Positions 34,401 through 42,456 of a stretch of 47,963 nucleotides of DNA are shown here, piece after piece. The stretch covers positions 108,842 to 156,804 of the forward strand of contig PDIP01000052.1 in the NCBI GenBank assembly GCA_002811645.1. Reading direction: 5' to 3'. The position numbers and the translations under genes are program-made. This DNA comes from Corallochytrium limacisporum (taxonomy: Eukaryota; Opisthokonta). The first letter of the stretch is position 1, and every line of letters begins with the position of its first letter. A model generated the notes under the pieces. The model made no database searches and was not told the DNA's origin. It saw nothing but the letters and a program-made list of their open reading frames with translations.

Positions 34401-36158
34401 TCAGTATTCCTCGGCGGCCTGTGCCGTTCTATAGTACTTGCCAGCGTACTCTTTGCGCGTCAGCCCCTCACGTTCCATACGGCGAGCCTCTTCGGCTAAC
34501 ATCTGCCCATACTCACTCTCACGTAGAGCACGGAACTCAAGCGTAGCACGCTCTTCCTCTGCCCGCCGGAGGCCAAGACGTTCCCGTTCCGAAACCTGCT
34601 CATTGAGGGCTTCGAGCTGTGCACGACGTTTTCGCTCCTTCGCCTCAGCCTCCGCAGAATTCTGTCGCTGTATCCATTCCAGGGCCTGCAGCAAGCGATC
34701 GCGCTCGGCGAGATTCTGCTCGCGTTCTCCTCGGATGCGGTCTAGGCGCTCCTGCAGCTGCACCTTCCAACCCTCAACGACTTCGACCATAAGCCGCTGG
34801 CGGGCAGCCTCTTCCTTTTCCCATTCCGCAGCCCTTTCGGCCCATACGCGCTCCGCTTCCCGCTGGAGCATGGCCTCCACGGCCTGCTCGCGCTGTTGTT
34901 CGTGCTCCTTTACTCGGTCGAGATAGTCGAGATACTCTTCCATTTCGGCCTTTCGGCGGGCAGCGTCTTCCTGCACCACATCGGCGCCCTGCACATCTGC
35001 CTTCATGAGCTGTCGGAGCATGGCAGAGTCCTCCTCGATGGCCTTTCTTACGCTTTCGGCTCGTTGCAGCATAGCAGCACGGGTCTGGCGCTCGAGTATT
35101 TGGGCTTCATGGCGCTCTCTTTGCCTTCGGGTACTTTGTTGGCGCTTGAACTCAACTTCAGCAAACTCCATGCGCTCACGCTCTAGCTTCTCCTGCTCTT
35201 GCGCCAATGCCCGGGCTTCGTTGTTGGCGAGCCGCAGAGTCTCCAGTTGGGTCTGCAGCTCACCGGCATACGCCGCCTTTTCAGCCCGTTCTTTGCGTTC
35301 TCGCTCCGTCTCCTCCGCAACGAGGAGCTCATGGGCAATGGCAAGTCGTTTCGCAGCGGCATCTTTTTCCAGCACGAGTTCTACTGCCGCTGCCTCGTGT
35401 TCGTGCTTCTGCGCCGCTAAATTCTGAGTCTGCCTGTCCCGGAGAACGCGCGCTTCTGCAGCCTTTAATTCCGGAGCATTGCGTACCATCGCTTGCTTCA
35501 TGCCAATGTAGGCATTGTGCGCACGTTGCTGTTCCCGCTGGCGGCGTAAGGTCGATGTCCGACTGCGCAGATCTGCCAAAAGCGCAGCGCCAGACACTTT
35601 GCTTCGGTGCACTGTTGCAAGTTCGTGGCTAAGTGCTGTTTCTTCTCTGGCCAGGAGCCGCGCCAGTTCCATCCGCCGGCCTTCGAGCCATTCTTTACGC
35701 TGAGATTCAAGAGCCTGACGGTCAGTGTAAGCGGCACCCAAGTGATCGGCTCGTTGTCTCTGGCTGCGGTACGACGCAGAGGCGCTGCCAGGAGGGCGAA
35801 ATTCCGGCAAGGGATCACCGTTCTGCGGTGACTGGTAGGATGTTACATCATGGGCCGGAACGTAGCCAGCATATGGCTGTGGTGATCGTGAATCCAATCT
35901 TGCGGTCTGTGCCTGTGATTCAGGCTGTGTGTGATATGCGTACGGACTTGATCTGTACAGGTGGTCTGTGTGTGGTGTAGGCCGCTGAAGCGTTGTGCTT
36001 TGTGTGTTTTTTGGCCGGGAGTACTGGTAAAAATCTCCGTACCTAGACGAAGTAGATTGCGCGGGGAAGTACGCACTGCTGGGCCGAAACGATCCCCGAT
36101 CGGTCTGCCTGTATGAATTTGCTCCGACCATAACCGGTCGCATAGTTGGTAATGCCAT
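34401..36158 (-). CDS. TCHP: Trichoplein-like coiled-coil protein (TPH domain)
   Basis: Trichoplein is a centriolar and basal-body scaffold that binds ninein and activates Aurora A, holding back cilium assembly in cycling animal cells. The 585-residue protein begins MALPT, as does the animal protein, followed by a Tyr/Gln/Ser-rich, disordered stretch (about 6-140). From about 150 to the end it is one long coiled coil of Arg, Glu, Lys, Ala and Gln. The segment with ERVWAERAAEWEKEEAARQR and LMVEVVEGW aligns closely in spacing to the trichoplein region (Trp, Ala-Glu-Trp, Ala-Arg-Arg/Asp-Arg-Leu-Met), and so does the following QLQERLDRIR. CFAP53 and other TPH proteins are related, but that segment favours trichoplein. 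The ATG at 36158 is the first in-frame start. It is divergent from the orphan gene at 36910. Confidence 0.8.
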   Translation of the reverse strand: MALPTMRPVMVGANSYRQTDRGSFRPSSAYFPAQSTSSRYGDFYQYSRPKNTQSTTLQRPTPHTDHLYRSSPYAYHTQPESQAQTARLDSRSPQPYAGYVPAHDVTSYQSPQNGDPLPEFRPPGSASASYRSQRQRADHLGAAYTDRQALESQRKEWLEGRRMELARLLAREETALSHELATVHRSKVSGAALLADLRSRTSTLRRQREQQRAHNAYIGMKQAMVRNAPELKAAEARVLRDRQTQNLAAQKHEHEAAAVELVLEKDAAAKRLAIAHELLVAEETERERKERAEKAAYAGELQTQLETLRLANNEARALAQEQEKLERERMEFAEVEFKRQQSTRRQRERHEAQILERQTRAAMLQRAESVRKAIEEDSAMLRQLMKADVQGADVVQEDAARRKAEMEEYLDYLDRVKEHEQQREQAVEAMLQREAERVWAERAAEWEKEEAARQRLMVEVVEGWKVQLQERLDRIRGEREQNLAERDRLLQALEWIQRQNSAEAEAKERKRRAQLEALNEQVSERERLGLRRAEEERATLEFRALRESEYGQMLAEEARRMEREGLTRKEYAGKYYRTAQAAEEY

Positions 36159-36326
36159 CGTAAGAACTTTCTGTGTCCCAGCGCCACAAGTTCGAAGGAT
36201 GATGCAAGGCGCTAAGACATCAACAGGGCCACCGGTTCTTCTTACACCCCACCGTGCGCTTCAAAGTCTCATCAATCCGAAAAGTAGGTGGCTGAGACTT
36301 GCAACAAGAAAGCCACAGAGACGGTT

Positions 36327-36403
36327 CGGACGGGCTGGGTAATCGAGACCCCGGTCCCCCCCCGGGAGGGGAAGCGAGCCTACCAACCGTCCGCAAACTT
36401 TTT
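36327..36403. repeat. C/G foldback element with imperfect inverted ends
   Basis: The left end CGGACGG (36327-36333) and the right end CCGTCCG (36397-36403) are perfect reverse complements, and the inner GGGTA and TACCA continue the pairing with mismatches. Between them lies C8 followed by GGGAGGGG. Confidence 0.6.
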
Positions 36404-36464
36404 TCTCTGGTCCGGTGGGGGTGGGGGAACCACCCATCGCACCCTTCCGTTTGCGTTCGGACCC

Positions 36465-36476
36465 TTGGCGCCAAAA
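36465..36476. promoter_or_regulatory. Palindromic E2F-type motif TTGGCGCCAAAA
   Basis: Both strands carry a close match to the E2F consensus (TTTTGGCGCC on the - strand). It lies about 307 bp upstream of the trichoplein ATG and 434 bp upstream of the orphan gene's ATG. This suggests cell-cycle control if E2F/DP factors exist in this organism. Confidence 0.4.
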
Positions 36477-36909
36477 TCCGTGTGCAGTAATTTCACTACC
36501 ACATTTTTTCGCGCTTGTGTGTGGGGTCGATGTCTGCCTCACACTCAAACTTTGGAAGGGCTCCTTATCGCCGTCGCCGTCGAGGGAGCCAGTCTGGGGA
36601 GGAAAAGTGGGTCCCGAGAGGCACGAGTGCCTGCAGATGGCCTGGCTGGTGATTTGGGTCCGGCAGGCACCCAAATCCCCCAGCTTCGAACACAAAGGGT
36701 CCTTCAATTACCCCGTTTTGTCATTACCTTTAGCACTTGTGATTGTGAGATCAGAAGGTTGTACAAGACCGTAGTCACTTAGACTATGTGAACATTACAC
36801 CGTCGTCAGGTTGTGAATATATGCTGTGTTGCAGCCAAGTTAGCTTTGAAGGGATGTAATCAGTTTTGAGGAAGCGGTATCCAAACTGAGATTTCTTTGG
36901 CCTGGGACG

Positions 36910-38622
36910 ATGGCTTTTGCTAGTCCGATCCGTAGCCATCCGGCACCGGAACCTTTCCCAGCTCGGCCCGGGGTATTGAACTACGAAGACCTTGCTGCAG
37001 ATAGTATTATAGAAGCGCAAACGAAACGAGAGCTCCAGGAACAGTTTGCACGCGTAACGGGCCACTTGACCGATGAGGCCACGCCACTACCTCCCGTACA
37101 ACCGACACCTGCACCAGCAGATTTTCACAGTTCAAGTGGAATCCAGCCGCGGCACAACTTTCCTACGCCTGCAGCACCGCCGCGAAGGCCCGCGGAACAG
37201 CACTCACCAGCCGCCAGTATGGGACTAGCGTTTGGCTCCAGCGTTACGGATTCTGCATTTGTCCACGTCAACGAGGTTGAACGGGGTTTAGATGGCAGCA
37301 GAGGACCACAGAGTCATAGATCCTTGCAGGCATCTTCGCCACCAGAACCCATTCAGACCGAAAGCAGTACTGCGCCGCCACCGGTTACGTCTACAGTGGT
37401 TCGCCGAACCTACAAGACCAAGACCGATCCCCGCAGCGGCAGCAGCGCAATAGAATTCTCTGTCGAAAGGCATGCACCGGGTGTGATGGTTCCTCCAGTT
37501 CCGGAACCCCAACCTAAGCCCACACCGGTACCTAATTCACCGCCGAGGACTGTGACCAAAGGCCCCATGACCGAAGAACCTCCGCGGATAGTTCCGGCGC
37601 CAATGCCTCGCCGGCCTGTAGTACAGAGCATGAAATTCTTACTCGAAAAAATGCGAAGCCTACAGCAGGCACAAGAATATCACCGTGCCAGGGCAGGTGG
37701 TGACAGCACCGAATTCATTGAGGGTGTTACCCAAGTGATAGGTACCCGGGCCACTGATGGCACCGCGAATGTCAACAATACCACCACTATGGGAGCCCTG
37801 TCCATGACAGACCTGCAGCCGAACACTACCACTATCGCGGCCACGGGCGTGTCTTCACCCCGAAGGAGGGCCAAAAAGTCGTCTCGTTACTCAAACCTTG
37901 TGTCTCTGCAAGATTTTGAACTTTCGACTAACATGGCGAGTTCATCGGCGTCCCATAAGAGCCACAATCACACGATCAGCTATGCACAGAACGTCGACAT
38001 GACCGTACACAGCGACGTCAACAAGAGCAAGACTATTCCGCTCAACAACACGCTCCCTGGTGACGATACCAACAACCTGTATATGCCAAGACCATCCAAG
38101 AGGCAGGTCATGGCCAATGCCGTGGCCATGAAGGGGCGCCGTAAGGCAGCGGTGCGTTACGCTCGACGCTATGAAGCCTCCCAACCGGCCCCCAAAATCA
38201 ATGATGTCGCAGCACAAGACTTGGAATCTCTGAATTGGGTACCACACGCTAAAGGTTCGCCATACAGCCTTCTGTCCGCCGTGCAAGCCAGTCGCCATAA
38301 TGCCAGTATGCCTTCATCGAAGCGGACAGGCGCCCTTGCGCGGCCTAAGTGTCCACCACCAGCTGGTCTGGAGGCGTATCCTGCGTCGTTGAAGGACTTG
38401 CAGGTTCCCCCGCAACCTATCTCAGGTGCGGAGGCGCTCTGGGGTCATTCAGCACAGGCATTGCGGGAACGTACAGTCCACGAACTGGACAAGACAAGGC
38501 GCCGTGGAGCGGACAGCTTGGGAGGCCCTCAGACCCAGCCCCACGTCACTCCGGCAATGCGCGACGGCTGTACGTTTGCCTTTCATGAATACCAGCGCAT
38601 TCAGGGCATGCAGTATGTGTGA
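36910..38622 (+). CDS. Orphan Pro-rich protein of 570 residues, unknown function
   Basis: I do not recognise this protein. It has a complete ATG-to-stop frame of ordinary codon use. The N-terminus (residues 18-55) is compact and charged (NYEDLAADSIIEAQTKRELQ). Residues 60-240 are rich in Pro, Ser and Thr with poly-proline segments (e.g. VPPVPEPQPKPTPVPNSPPR), likely disordered. A possible short helix (SMKFLLEKMRSLQQAQEYHR) is at about 240-260. Residues 300-420 are Asn/Thr/Ser-rich and hold a basic patch KGRRKAAVRYARRY. The C-terminal 140 residues look more ordered (e.g. LNWVPHAKGSPYSLLSAVQ; AMRDGCTFAFHEYQRIQGM). There is no signal peptide or membrane segment. It is divergent from trichoplein, so a centriole or cilium role is possible but only by neighbourhood. 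Confidence 0.8.
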   Translation: MAFASPIRSHPAPEPFPARPGVLNYEDLAADSIIEAQTKRELQEQFARVTGHLTDEATPLPPVQPTPAPADFHSSSGIQPRHNFPTPAAPPRRPAEQHSPAASMGLAFGSSVTDSAFVHVNEVERGLDGSRGPQSHRSLQASSPPEPIQTESSTAPPPVTSTVVRRTYKTKTDPRSGSSAIEFSVERHAPGVMVPPVPEPQPKPTPVPNSPPRTVTKGPMTEEPPRIVPAPMPRRPVVQSMKFLLEKMRSLQQAQEYHRARAGGDSTEFIEGVTQVIGTRATDGTANVNNTTTMGALSMTDLQPNTTTIAATGVSSPRRRAKKSSRYSNLVSLQDFELSTNMASSSASHKSHNHTISYAQNVDMTVHSDVNKSKTIPLNNTLPGDDTNNLYMPRPSKRQVMANAVAMKGRRKAAVRYARRYEASQPAPKINDVAAQDLESLNWVPHAKGSPYSLLSAVQASRHNASMPSSKRTGALARPKCPPPAGLEAYPASLKDLQVPPQPISGAEALWGHSAQALRERTVHELDKTRRRGADSLGGPQTQPHVTPAMRDGCTFAFHEYQRIQGMQYV

Positions 38623-38669
38623 AAATGAAATACATGGCTTACGCAGTAACGTTTTAGTTAAGGATAGGA

Positions 38670-39719
38670 TCAAAAGATGAGGGGAAGGAGACGTTTCCGG
38701 TTCTTCGGGTACTTGTCGCCCATCTTGTGGCGATACCAGCGCTCAGTGGCCACACTACGTCCTCCCAGATATCCAACCATGACCAGAAATACGATGTAAT
38801 TTTGGACATGACCGGAGTAAATTGCCATGCCGAGCCAGATACCCAGTTCGCACAGATAGTGTGGGCAGCAGACGTAGTCGAAAAGACCTCCCATTGGCAC
38901 AACATACTCCTTCGATACTCCGGCGTCCTTCTCAGCTGTGCCAGCAGCCTTCTTGCCCTTGGCAGGCTTCCTGCCCTTGGTCGTTGTTTTCTTGGTTTGT
39001 GATTTCCCCATAGCTTCACTCTCGTCGCCTTTAGCAGTGCGCATTTGTCTGAGGATAATGTGGTGCCATCCATTGCCCAGGAGACCGAGACTGTATACTA
39101 TCATGCCAGCAATCACGTAGAATCGGTGCTCTTCCTTCACTCCGCAGTTTGCGGATGGCACTTGGGTGTTATTGGCAACCAACCAGAGGGTTTCAAAGCT
39201 GTACACCAAAGAAATAAAAAGGGATGTCATGAGATCGGTGTTGCCGCTGTAGACGTGAACAAACATGACCTCAATACAGCGTTTGAGGAAGTGGATGATG
39301 ATCATATAGGACATCGCAGCACCACGAACCTCACAGTACCGAATATTCCCACCCAGAGATGGCCCGTTCAAAACGGTTTCCCAGGGGCTGTTATGCTCGT
39401 TAATGACATGATACATCCAGTAAGTCGAAATCATAAGAGCAGGTGTGTAAATGATCATCATGCCCAGTTGACTAGAAACCTGTAAAATTGAGGAGCCTCT
39501 TGCGAACTTGGAGTATCCCAGCTGTACAAACCCGTACCCCTCACCCATGAAGACAATAGGCAACAATGCAAGGCAAGAAACGGTCACGAAGGCGGTGAAC
39601 GGCGAGAATTCCGGCAAAACCAAGTAGTCAAAGTATGCAACCGGGATCTCTGCCCGTATTTCATTCAACTTTTCGGCCATTTGGCCTGCAGGCCCACTGG
39701 CACTGAAGAATTCCACCAT
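38670..39719 (-). CDS. Steroid 5-alpha-reductase / enoyl-CoA-reductase family membrane enzyme
   Basis: The family reduces a C=C bond in steroids, polyprenols or very-long-chain enoyl-CoAs with NADPH in the ER membrane. The 349-residue protein has six to seven hydrophobic segments. The C-terminal family signature is present: GGLFDYVCCPHYLCELGIWL, then a hydrophobic helix, ERWYRHKMGDKYPKNRKRLLPLIF with the conserved Tyr-Pro and Lys-Arg before the terminal Phe. A middle motif IHFLKRCIEVMFVHVYSG is nearer to enoyl-CoA reductase (TSC13/TECR), but the TECR ubiquitin-like N-domain is absent. A lysine/threonine/alanine-rich insertion of about 40 residues (residues ~232-270) interrupts the region before the signature and is unusual. 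Assignment to a specific substrate class is not possible from sequence. The gene is divergent from the hotdog gene and convergent with the orphan gene, 47 bp apart. Confidence 0.82.
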   Translation of the reverse strand: MVEFFSASGPAGQMAEKLNEIRAEIPVAYFDYLVLPEFSPFTAFVTVSCLALLPIVFMGEGYGFVQLGYSKFARGSSILQVSSQLGMMIIYTPALMISTYWMYHVINEHNSPWETVLNGPSLGGNIRYCEVRGAAMSYMIIIHFLKRCIEVMFVHVYSGNTDLMTSLFISLVYSFETLWLVANNTQVPSANCGVKEEHRFYVIAGMIVYSLGLLGNGWHHIILRQMRTAKGDESEAMGKSQTKKTTTKGRKPAKGKKAAGTAEKDAGVSKEYVVPMGGLFDYVCCPHYLCELGIWLGMAIYSGHVQNYIVFLVMVGYLGGRSVATERWYRHKMGDKYPKNRKRLLPLIF

Positions 39720-40568
39720 TGTTCTTTCACTTAAAGTTCAGTGTAGCATGTGCGTGTATCTGTACGGAGAAATCCGAATGAGTGCGCAATCGACTCTTGA
39801 GCTACCATGCCATGCTCGGCATGGAACAGGCACCTGTACCGTACTTTACTCCGAGATACCCGCTCCGCAACTACCCGCCAAAAAAAATCGGTTTCCATTT
39901 TCTGCCAGAGTGCTTGCGCTCCGGGGCCTATATTCCATTTGCTAAAAGCTACCGGCAATCGGGGGCCTAATTTTATCCCCGCGGAACTGCCGGAGGGCGG
40001 ACTCTATATTTAGCGGCCATCGGGGCGGTCAGCTGAATGTCACGGGGCTTTGGGTCCCGTTTGGCGTGCCCGGTGGTTAAGGTCGAATCGGTCGGTGTGA
40101 CTTTTGGGGGGTTGGGGGGGGGGAAGAGCGACAGGGAGGGAGAGGAAGGAGGAGGGAGGAGGGAGGGAGGCGCACGAACTGCGCAAGGGCATTTCACAAC
40201 CCGTAGAAATCAGAAAATTGAATCTCGTTTTGTATGACGACCTAACTGATTATTTCCCGGACCACCATGTCCCTACCACCACACCCACCGCACCGGCCCC
40301 CTCCCCCCGGGGGGAGGGGGGAGAGAGAGAGAGAGCCGGTCGTTCTCTGCTTTACCCCATAGGGGTTGTTCTCTCCTCTTCCTTGAGACCTTCTTTCCCG
40401 GTTTCTCGGTATTTGAAGCATGATGACGACAGCCATCGATATTTAAGGGTTGAGCACTGTTGCTAGTTGTTAGAGTCTTTTTAGATTCCTGTCAATCTTC
40501 TATTCGTGTGAGCAGGGGTGAAAAGGATAGTCACTCGAGTCGGTTTGGGAGGCTGTTAGCGGAGATTC
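39720..40568. other. Divergent spacer between the 5-alpha-reductase-like and hotdog genes
   Basis: This 849-bp stretch has no credible gene. It holds G-rich and GGGA-rich runs at about 40104-40171, the palindromic foldback at 40292-40340 with a short GA repeat, and AT-rich sequence near each ATG. Confidence 0.7.
40292..40340. repeat. C/G foldback with perfect palindromic core
   Basis: ACCGGC (40292-40297) pairs with GCCGGT (40335-40340). The core is C5-T-C6-G6-A-G6 (40297-40321), a palindrome. A (GA)n tract fills the right side. Confidence 0.65.
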
Positions 40569-42356
40569 ATGGCCTCTTGTGTCCTAACACGCCTGGCTAC
40601 TAGGGGATACCGTATCCGAGGCTCTCCCTTCCAGCATAAAGCGGCTCTCGCTGCACTTTCAATCATGACAGAAACCAATACCAGCATCACTCTGTCGGAC
40701 AGGCCAGGACTGTATCGCAATGTGCATGGAGCTGTGGTACTAAAGGAACCAATCACCACGAAAGAACTCGCCAGCATTGTCAGCGGCAAGTTTCTCGCAG
40801 ATCCTTCAAACTGGACCATCAGACTGAAGGAAGGTTATCCAGAACTGGAGAAACGCATTGTTGGCGATCACTGGGCCGCCTGTGATGCAGCTGAGCAGTC
40901 TGAGTACGTTGTCTTCGATGGTTACGGCGAAAGCTTGCCTGCCAGCAGCACATGCTACGACAATGTCAAGAAGGCAGACTACCCATGGTACGATCGGCTA
41001 GAAAAGAATTGCACACGCATCGCTGTGTGGCCACAATGCTCATTGTTTTGGGAAAATCGGCCGAATTTCATGCAAACAAGCGTGGGACAGGACTATGTCT
41101 TCTGGAAGCCCATGCGGGAGATGGGCATTGCAATGTATCACAATCTGCACCCTAATGTTGGCCAGCCGGAATTTGAGAACCCGGAGGATCGAGACGGAGC
41201 AAAACATTCGATCTTGTATGAAAGGGTAGCGAAGAAACGAGCGAACTTACCTGCAGATGCCAATGCTGACGACCCTATGCTCAAAGGGTGGACGGTCCTC
41301 GTGCCAACATTCTTTGGAGATTTTTCTGAAGGCAACCCGAACATGGTCCACGGCGGTGCCATGGGTACTGTCCTGGACCTTGCGCTAGCAGCAGAAGGTT
41401 TTGAGTATGTCAGTCCACTATTCACCGCGTCGTTGCGTATTGACTACAAAGCACCGATGAAGCCCTACAAACTCCACTTGGCCCGGTGCCGTGCTGTGTC
41501 CATCGGGCTGAAAACAGCCGTCGCCGAAGGTGACTTCATTGACCCGGAGACTATGCAGGTTATCTGTACCGGCCGTGCCGTTTATTCCAGACCATCTCGC
41601 GTGCCTGAATCGTTGCGAAACAAGTTCATGTATGATCCCCGTGTCGCGTCTTTGGAAGGTAAGCACCGGACCTGGATTCGTGACATTCTCGAAGCACCCG
41701 AGGATTGGGTCAAGGAAGACAGCGTAGCACGCAAGGAACTTCCATGGGAGACATCGCCTGGGGGGCCGGAGGTTCGCAAACCTTTTGCACCGAACCCAGA
41801 GGACACGCCATGGTACAAGGCTCTAATGGAAGACAAAAGGTTTGCATTCTTCGAGCGTGAGACTGCTCCTGGTTTCCGCCGCTCGTTTGGGGCTAAGACC
41901 GAGCTCTTCCCGGACTACTTTCCGAAGACGATCATCCGCCAGTACATTCGCAACGACCCTGACAATCCTGAGGGCCAGGCCGCTGTTGTCTTCACACGCT
42001 ACGCAGAGGGCAGCACCGCCATTGCTCACGGTGGTGCTGTCTATACCGTCTACGATTCGGTCATGTCCGCCTTCCTGATGGGTATCGTGGGCTCTCAGGC
42101 GGTGACAGCAAGTCTGAGTCTGCAGTACAAATCTCACACCCCCCTTGGGCAGACTCTGCGCGTCCTGGTCAACGTCGAAAAGAGGGAAGGCCGCAAGATA
42201 TGGTTGGCCGGCACAATGGACGACCCGGAGACCGGAGCGGTGTTTTCAGAAGCGCGCGGCCTCTGGGTCACCCCCAAGAATGCCCCTGAAAAGAAGTTCG
42301 AAAGGGTTAGTAACATGGCTGAAGCGTTTAAAAACACAGCCACAAGCAATTTGTAG
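40569..42356 (+). CDS. Tandem hotdog-fold (PaaI/THEM4-like) thioesterase-like protein
   Basis: Hotdog-fold enzymes hydrolyse acyl-CoA thioesters; the physiological substrate here is unknown. The 595-residue protein is a fusion of two hotdog domains. The first carries the His-Gly-Gly-Ala motif with H261 (NPNMVHGGAMG), followed by strand segments including FTASLRIDYKAPM. The second has H487 (STAIAHGGAVY), then TASLSLQYKSHTP. The N-terminal 32 residues (Arg-rich, few acids, before MTETNTSITL) could be a mitochondrial presequence with an alternative start at residue 33. Some 200 residues between the presequence and the first HGGA are unlike either hotdog domain and of unknown role. It resembles known two-domain THEM4-like proteins, but I cannot name an orthologue. 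An AATAAA lies at 42406, 50 bases after the stop. It is convergent with TFIIE-alpha, 100 bp apart. Confidence 0.85.
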   Translation: MASCVLTRLATRGYRIRGSPFQHKAALAALSIMTETNTSITLSDRPGLYRNVHGAVVLKEPITTKELASIVSGKFLADPSNWTIRLKEGYPELEKRIVGDHWAACDAAEQSEYVVFDGYGESLPASSTCYDNVKKADYPWYDRLEKNCTRIAVWPQCSLFWENRPNFMQTSVGQDYVFWKPMREMGIAMYHNLHPNVGQPEFENPEDRDGAKHSILYERVAKKRANLPADANADDPMLKGWTVLVPTFFGDFSEGNPNMVHGGAMGTVLDLALAAEGFEYVSPLFTASLRIDYKAPMKPYKLHLARCRAVSIGLKTAVAEGDFIDPETMQVICTGRAVYSRPSRVPESLRNKFMYDPRVASLEGKHRTWIRDILEAPEDWVKEDSVARKELPWETSPGGPEVRKPFAPNPEDTPWYKALMEDKRFAFFERETAPGFRRSFGAKTELFPDYFPKTIIRQYIRNDPDNPEGQAAVVFTRYAEGSTAIAHGGAVYTVYDSVMSAFLMGIVGSQAVTASLSLQYKSHTPLGQTLRVLVNVEKREGRKIWLAGTMDDPETGAVFSEARGLWVTPKNAPEKKFERVSNMAEAFKNTATSNL

Positions 42357-42405
42357 TTTGTATAGTCAATGACAAGGACAAACGAGCACAAGACGTGAAT
42401 TATCC

Positions 42406-42411
42406 AATAAA
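42406..42411 (+). terminator. Likely polyadenylation signal of the hotdog gene
   Basis: A canonical AATAAA about 50 bases after the stop codon, in the 100-bp convergent gap. Confidence 0.6.
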
Positions 42412-42456
42412 GTAGGAATTGGTAGGTATTTATATCAATAGTGACACCCTGCTGTT

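Larger units (their letters stand above)
36159..36909. other. Divergent spacer between trichoplein and the orphan 570-residue gene
   Basis: This 751-bp stretch probably contains both promoters. It holds the foldback 36327-36403 and a perfect palindromic E2F-type motif at 36465-36476. I did not find a clear RFX (X-box) motif. Confidence 0.65.
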
